64,000 nucleotides of DNA from Zwartia hollandica. Lineage in GTDB: Bacteria; Pseudomonadota; Gammaproteobacteria; Burkholderiales; Burkholderiaceae_B. The stretch spans positions 310,001 through 374,000 of the forward strand of contig NZ_JAHXRI010000007.1 in the NCBI RefSeq assembly GCF_019923725.1. Direction: 5' to 3'. The notes below the pieces were generated by a model. It was not told where the DNA came from and searched no databases. It saw only the letters and a program-made list of their open reading frames with translations. Positions 62,401 to 64,000 of this stretch are shown here, one piece after another. The translations under genes and the position numbers were made by a program. The first letter of the stretch is position 1. Every line of letters starts with the position of its first letter.

Positions 62401-62683
62401 ACAACGACTGCTCGACGGGCTGACACCGTTAGCGGCCGCCCTTGAGGCCGGGGCGACGCGCCTGCGTCCAGTCCTGATGACTGCGCTTGCCATGATTATT
62501 GGCATGATCCCGATGGCTATTGGTCTGGGTGAAGGTTCCGAACAAAATGCGCCTTTGGGTCGGGCTGTGATTGGAGGACTGATCTTCGCGACAGTCTCCA
62601 CCGTTTTATTTGTCCCTGTGTTGTTTGCCACTTTTCACGGACGATTGGCAACACGCAAGTTGAACAAGGAATTAGCGACATGA
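59483..62683 (+). CDS. RND efflux transporter permease subunit
   Basis: This 1066-residue inner-membrane RND pump begins MWIVRTALERPYTFIVMAIL. The proton-relay Asp401-Asp402 lie in GILVDDATVTIENIERH (TM4). Two large periplasmic loops flank the two TM blocks, as in AcrB-type proteins. It exports hydrophobic or aromatic compounds, or perhaps metals; the paired acidic residues indicate the drug/hydrophobe (HAE) class rather than the heavy-metal class. The order pump, adaptor, outer-membrane factor follows, with four-base overlaps. Substrate is unknown. The start lies 25 bases after the leader hairpins. Confidence 0.93.
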   Translation: MWIVRTALERPYTFIVMAILILLSTPLAVMRTPVDVLPEIDIPVVTVIWSYNGLSAQQMGNRIAQTHERSLTTTVSDIKTIESRSIGGLTIIKIYFQPNVNIQMAIAQVVAVSQSALRQMPPGITPPLVIKYTASSIPVIQVGMSSKTLSEKDLFDAALNILRPQLITIPGLAMPFPYGGKARAVSVDIDPEALRSKGMTSSDVINAITTQNLTLPSGTTKIDDVEFNISMNSSPVSIAGLNNIPVRTVNGATTYLREVAHVRDGFSPQINIVRQNGERGLLLTALKNGGASTLDIVSRIKTRLPTLLPLLPEGIDVTLLADQSIFVKQAISGVVHEALLAGGLTALMLLLFLGNWRTTVIVAISIPLSIFTSLIVLYLIGQTINIMTLGGLALAVGILVDDATVTIENIERHLHMGKGLYEAVMDGAGEIAIPTFVSTLCICIVFVPMFFLGGVARYLFVPLAQAVSFAMLASYVLSRTLVPTMAYLLLKNQGTPGWFTNRIHQAHVRFNEGFEHFRAGYVVLLGKLLEHRTRFIIGFLCFCILSCGIYMLLGRDLFPPVDTGQIKLHMRAPSGTRVERTAIISDEVQNVIRRVIPPAELDGILDNVGQPNSGINLSYSSSGTIGSFDADIMITLKRGHKKSSEYYMDKLLPELRKSFPGVEFFYQAADIVTQILNFGIPAAIDVQIVGNNYAANQQLAAKLVNKVAAVPGAADVHIHQRLDRPAIALTMDRTRMQAMGLTPADLAQNILLPLSGSSQTSPNFWLNPNNNINYSIQVQAPQANISSLDELLRLPVGPSNAAASNAASALNSAAGRGTQLLGNLVTASPTTEFAIFTRYNILPAINIYANVRGRDLASVAKEIQAIVDEAKPLLPRGSRIEMRGQVETMHESFKGLGVGLIGAILLVYLLIVINFQSWLDPFIVVTALIAALAGIAWMLILTATNLSVPALTGAIMTMGVGTANSVLVISFARQRLLDGLTPLAAALEAGATRLRPVLMTALAMIIGMIPMAIGLGEGSEQNAPLGRAVIGGLIFATVSTVLFVPVLFATFHGRLATRKLNKELAT

Positions 62684-63828
62684 CGGACTCAGGCCAAAGC
62701 ACGACTGCGACCATGCGTCGAATAAAAATCGCCACAGCAGTGGTGCTGATTTTTCTTCTGCTCGGCATGGGTAAGACCTTGTACTCTCGCTGGTCCTATG
62801 GCGATGTCTTGGCGCAACGCAGTGAGGAGGCGACCCAACTGCATGTCCTCGTGACACAACCAACTCTGCCTAATCCGAACAACCCGAATTTGCGTCTTGT
62901 TCTACCTGGCACATTACTCGGAATCAACGAAGCGCTAATACATGCTCGCGTAAACGGTTATGTCAAAGAGTGGCGCAAAGATATCGGCGATAACGTCAAG
63001 CAAGGTGAAACGCTCGCCGTCCTCGACATCCCGGAGATTAATCGCCAAGTTGATGAGGCGAGCGCCAACTTCCAACTTGCGAAGACCGCGTATGAGCGCT
63101 GGAGAAAGCTGCGCGCTCAGGATGCGGTATCGCAGCAAGAGCTCGATGAAAAAACCGCCGTGTACAGACAAAGCGAAGCGGTCCTAAAACGTCTAAAACA
63201 ATTACAAGACTTTGGCACCGTGGTCGCGCCCTTTAGCGGCCGGGTAACTAAGCGTAACGTCAATATGGGCGATCTGGTTAATTCTGGCAACGTCGGCACT
63301 GCTCAAGCCATGTTTGCGATGGCGCGCGTCGATAGACTGCATGTCTACGCCTACCTTCCCCAAGATCGCGTGTCGCAAATTAAAGTGGGCGACAAAGTTG
63401 ACGTATACCAACCGAGCATGCCCAATAAAATCGTCGAAGGCCGTATCGCTCGCACGGCCGGTGCTATCGACATGCAAACACGTACCCTGCAAGTCGATGT
63501 CGAAATCGACAACGCCGACAACGCATTAATGCCCGGCACCTATGTTGAAATCGCCTTTAAGATGACGCCTGGAAGCAATCTGCTCATACCGACCAACACC
63601 TTGATCTTTGGTGCCGGTGGACCTTATGTCGCAACGGTAGCAAATGATGAGGTCACAAGAAAAAAGGTGACACTAGGGACCGACTTCGGTATGCAAGTGG
63701 AAGTGCGAAGCGGTCTCACCAAGGAAGACTGGTTGATTCTAAATCCGCTCGATTCGGTAACAGATGGGCAGCGCGTGATTGTGCAGATTGCCAAACCACC
63801 AGCAGCTCCTGCTAGACGCGGTTCATGA
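62680..63828 (+). CDS. RND periplasmic adaptor (membrane fusion protein)
   Basis: This 382-residue adaptor links the pump to the outer-membrane channel. An N-terminal membrane anchor (residues 11-28) is followed by the lipoyl half-motifs ALIHARVNGYVKEWRKDIGD and TVVAPFSGRVTKRNVNMGD. A coiled-coil hairpin lies between them (residues ~110-175) and a beta-barrel part follows. Lacking a lipobox, it is anchored by its TM segment. Both ends overlap neighbours by four bases. Confidence 0.93.
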   Translation: MTDSGQSTTATMRRIKIATAVVLIFLLLGMGKTLYSRWSYGDVLAQRSEEATQLHVLVTQPTLPNPNNPNLRLVLPGTLLGINEALIHARVNGYVKEWRKDIGDNVKQGETLAVLDIPEINRQVDEASANFQLAKTAYERWRKLRAQDAVSQQELDEKTAVYRQSEAVLKRLKQLQDFGTVVAPFSGRVTKRNVNMGDLVNSGNVGTAQAMFAMARVDRLHVYAYLPQDRVSQIKVGDKVDVYQPSMPNKIVEGRIARTAGAIDMQTRTLQVDVEIDNADNALMPGTYVEIAFKMTPGSNLLIPTNTLIFGAGGPYVATVANDEVTRKKVTLGTDFGMQVEVRSGLTKEDWLILNPLDSVTDGQRVIVQIAKPPAAPARRGS

Positions 63829-64000
63829 AACGCACTCTTGCCCTTGCTCTAGTCACGCTTGCGTGTGCCGGCTGCTCGCCCATTGGTCCCGATTACGAGC
63901 GGCCAGAGATCGAACTCCCTCAAAATTGGAAGAGCTTGCCGGGTGCAAACCCTGCACTGTGGAAGCCCGCCACCCCAGCGGACGATGTGCCGAAAGACAA
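63825..64000 (+). CDS. Outer-membrane efflux lipoprotein, NodT family (3' end outside window)
   Basis: Only the first 58 residues are in the window. A short signal sequence (MKRTLALALVTLACAGC) ends with a possible lipobox at Cys17 or Cys14. Then comes GPDYERPEIELPQNWK, the standard N-terminal pattern of NodT/OprM-type outer-membrane factors. The ATG overlaps the adaptor stop, completing an RND tripartite operon. Confidence 0.85.
   Translation, partial: MKRTLALALVTLACAGCSPIGPDYERPEIELPQNWKSLPGANPALWKPATPADDVPKD

Noticed and set aside
1-64000. Prophage, integrative element, IS or CRISPR
   Set aside because: I saw no transposase, integrase or phage protein, no regularly spaced direct repeats and no tRNA with attachment-site duplication; base composition looks even throughout.

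Overview
This 64 kb window is a very compact bacterial chromosome segment. Genes cover almost all of it, and many neighbours overlap by 1 to 4 bases. I see no rRNA, tRNA, CRISPR array, insertion sequence or phage gene. The housekeeping gene order (hda, HAD phosphatase, pcnB, folK; glyQ, glyS, gmhB, plsC; rsmA, surA, lptD beside amgK, murU) and the many orphan Bug-type solute receptors point to Burkholderiales, most likely an Alcaligenaceae-like betaproteobacterium. GC looks moderate, near the low fifties by eye, so a freshwater or marine member of that family is plausible. This placement is inference from gene order and protein style; no rRNA is present to confirm it.

Layout. 1-3.0 kb: end of hda, a SerB-like phosphatase, pcnB and folK. 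3.0-7.4 kb, minus strand: a CoA-ester module with a CaiB/BaiF CoA-transferase, an HTD2/mesaconyl-CoA hydratase-like protein and two different acyl-CoA dehydrogenase subunits. 7.5-12 kb, plus strand: a Bug receptor with a two-subunit 3-oxoacid CoA-transferase and a strong terminator, then two more Bug receptors. 12-15.2 kb, minus strand: ethanolamine ammonia-lyase eutBC followed by another Bug receptor gene. 15.5-24.5 kb, plus strand: a nine-gene operon with a split MFE-2 (SDR plus hydratase 2), a CaiB-type transferase, a complete Liv-type ABC transporter and an acyl-CoA synthetase. 24.5-26.8 kb, minus strand: class I fumarase and an enoyl-CoA hydratase.

27-33.8 kb, plus strand: glyQS, gmhB, a PlsC-like acyltransferase, a YgjP-type metallopeptidase, gloA and glycerate kinase. 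33.7-38.6 kb, minus strand: rsmA, surA and lptD. 38.7-45.8 kb, plus strand: amgK, murU, a coiled-coil membrane protein, and an envelope-glycan group (GT39, flippase-like protein, GT9, PAP2 phosphatase). 45.8-57 kb: accessory catabolism with an RraA-type aldolase, a DapA-family protein, a Bug receptor, an isopropylmalate-dehydrogenase relative, three different hydrolases, a cupin, an Ldh2 dehydrogenase, a thioesterase and a nucleosidase. 57-59.2 kb, minus strand: a thiol dioxygenase of the 3-mercaptopropionate type with a four-domain rhodanese. 59.5 kb to the end: an RND efflux operon cut off in its outer-membrane factor.

Working together: the 3-7 kb module supplies a CoA-ester dehydrogenase and a hydratase. 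The 15-24 kb operon supplies uptake, activation, a second hydratase and a 3-hydroxyacyl-CoA dehydrogenase. Between them they make almost one full beta-oxidation round, but no thiolase is present. The substrate cannot be read from the sequence. Also notable are the absence of any recognisable transcription-factor gene, the coupling of eutBC to a Bug receptor, a DapA homologue without the expected catalytic Tyr, and the thiol dioxygenase/tetra-rhodanese pair.
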